From Glaciimonas sp. (GTDB lineage: Bacteria; Pseudomonadota; Gammaproteobacteria; Burkholderiales; Burkholderiaceae): DNA of 6,312 nucleotides. Location of the stretch: positions 1-6,312 of the forward strand of contig JACMQE010000203.1 of assembly GCA_014377145.1 (NCBI GenBank), read 5' to 3'. Under the pieces are notes generated by a model. The model made no database searches. It was not told where the DNA came from and saw only the letters and a list, made by a program, of their open reading frames with translations. This document shows, one piece after another, positions 5,459-6,312 of this stretch. Position 1 is the stretch's first letter; each line of letters starts with the position of its first letter. Position numbers and translations under genes: made by a program.

Positions 5459-6312
5459 GTACCTGAAGACCTAGAAGTGTATGACTTGGATGGGTGCACT
5501 AGGAGCGACATCGCAAGAAGATTCTCCGCTTCTTGGGGCTACGCCGCCCGTCGGGTGAAGATTTACAGCGGTTATGCACATGACTGACTGCGGATATCTT
5601 ACTAACACTAGGCGTACCTTTTGCACGCTTACAAGAATTGGCAATCGAATGGTTCGCTCAACAATCACTCTCTCCGCTAGATCCTGCGCCATTAAAACGT
5701 TTGTTGCAATCCACAATGCATGCTTTTGAAAAAAAATTATTTCAATCTATCAATAACTACTAAGCAAGCGTTGAAAATAAAGCTTCCATTGATGCGCTAT
5801 TGACGGTCGAAGAACCCAATATAGATGCTGAAAACAACGCTGTGGTAAACAATGGCAACGCGAAAGCTGGCGACCTTGGTTTGATACACCTTAAAAGCGA
5901 TGTTGGTCCGATTGGCTTGGATAGTGTATTAAAAGCGCTCACCAAATTATCCCGGATTGGTCAGCTGGCTTGGCTAATGCAAGCATTATCTGCATTGCCG
6001 GCGAAGTGGTTACAAAAAATACCATCGCCGAACCAGTACCGAATCCAGCTAGGAATTGCGGCGCCATCCACGGGAAATACACTACGCCTTGGTGGCATCG
6101 TATTGCTGGCAACGACAACACGAATCATACATGCCTTGATTGATTTGTTGATTCAGGTTATCCACAAAATTGGCACCCTTGCTGAGCACAAAGTCGAGAA
6201 AAAGTTGCTCAATGATTTGCGCCGTGTGCGTGGTAAAACCAATGTTCTATTCAAACTGGCAGAAGCAGCTGTTGATAAACCTGATGGCATGATCAAAGAT
6301 GTGTTGTATACG
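5459..6312 (+). pseudogene. Tn3-family transposase (DUF4158-type N-terminal part), degraded, runs off the right edge
   Basis: This is the N-terminal part of a replicative Tn3-type transposase. From 5459 it reads VPEDLEVYDLDG, then shifts frame near 5500 to ERHRKKILRFLGLRRPSGED, LQRLCT-stop-LTADILL (TGA 5581-5583 at a usual Trp), ELAIEWFAQQSLSPLDPAPL and FEKKLFQSINNY followed by TAA 5761-5763. It continues through GLDSVLKALTKLSRIG. Further shifts lie near 5964, at an A6 run at 6014-6019, and near 6123. Across them I recover GLANASIICIAGEVVTK, ELRRHPREIHYALVASYCW (preceded by TAG 6050-6052), and DLLIQVIHKIG, HKVEKKLLNDLRRVRGKTNV, LFKLAEAAVDKPDG to the edge. With shifts corrected, segment lengths match the family closely. 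About 90 N-terminal residues are missing at the left. The catalytic DDE domain would lie beyond the window. No terminal inverted repeat is seen. Confidence 0.9.

Noticed and set aside
5581..5583. TGA at a position where the transposase family usually has Trp, raising the idea of UGA read as Trp
   Set aside because: Trp elsewhere in the window is encoded by TGG (for example in the transposase and the Lrp helix-turn-helix). The same gene also has TAA and TAG stops plus frameshifts, so decay explains it.
5471..6121. Minus-strand frames opposite the transposase
   Set aside because: They are antisense to recognisable Tn3 transposase segments on the plus strand.
1..6312. A CRISPR array, toxin-antitoxin pair, defence island or other new multi-gene system
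   Set aside because: No regularly spaced repeats or cognate gene pairs are seen. All identifiable genes are ordinary metabolic, regulatory or transposon genes in decay.

Overview
The window reads as a decaying stretch of bacterial chromosome, most likely betaproteobacterial (Burkholderiales-like). That placement is an inference from the residue patterns of MutS, an IlvD of the roughly 616-residue E. coli type, a PP_4765-type flavoprotein, MetC and an Lrp-type regulator. No RNA gene that would settle the lineage is present. Nearly every recognisable gene is broken by frameshifts, internal deletions or stop codons, yet the residual protein similarity is still easy to read. This suggests recent, ongoing gene loss of the kind seen in young host-restricted symbionts or other lineages under relaxed selection, where large numbers of pseudogenes and transposon remnants coexist.

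Layout, left to right. (1) 1-207, minus: the first 69 codons of mutS, the only reading frame without a lesion in the visible part. (2) 384 to about 1000, minus: the C-terminal half of a PP_4765/HI0933-like FAD flavoprotein, frameshifted and lacking its FAD-binding N-terminus. (3) 1072-1495, plus: a broken gene of uncertain identity, followed by a near-perfect ribosome binding site that now serves a four-codon reading frame, then a bidirectional terminator at 1563-1589. (4) 1686-3396, minus: ilvD with five separate lesions but an intact start and Shine-Dalgarno site. (5) 3397-3930: a long non-coding stretch rich in palindromes. (6) About 3930-4361, plus: the 3' end of metC, convergent with (7) an lrp/asnC-type regulator pseudogene, 4375-4834, minus. 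(8) 5029 to about 5455, minus: a type II haloacid dehalogenase remnant without its catalytic N-terminus. (9) About 5459-6312, plus: a heavily damaged Tn3-family transposase that runs off the right edge and abuts the dehalogenase break.

Functionally, the window records loss of branched-chain amino acid (and pantothenate precursor) synthesis through ilvD, of methionine synthesis through metC, of an amino-acid-type regulator, and of accessory enzymes. I did not find a coherent new system here. The more interesting leftovers are structured non-coding elements upstream of ilvD, the uncertain plus-strand gene at 1072-1495, and the dehalogenase/transposase junction.
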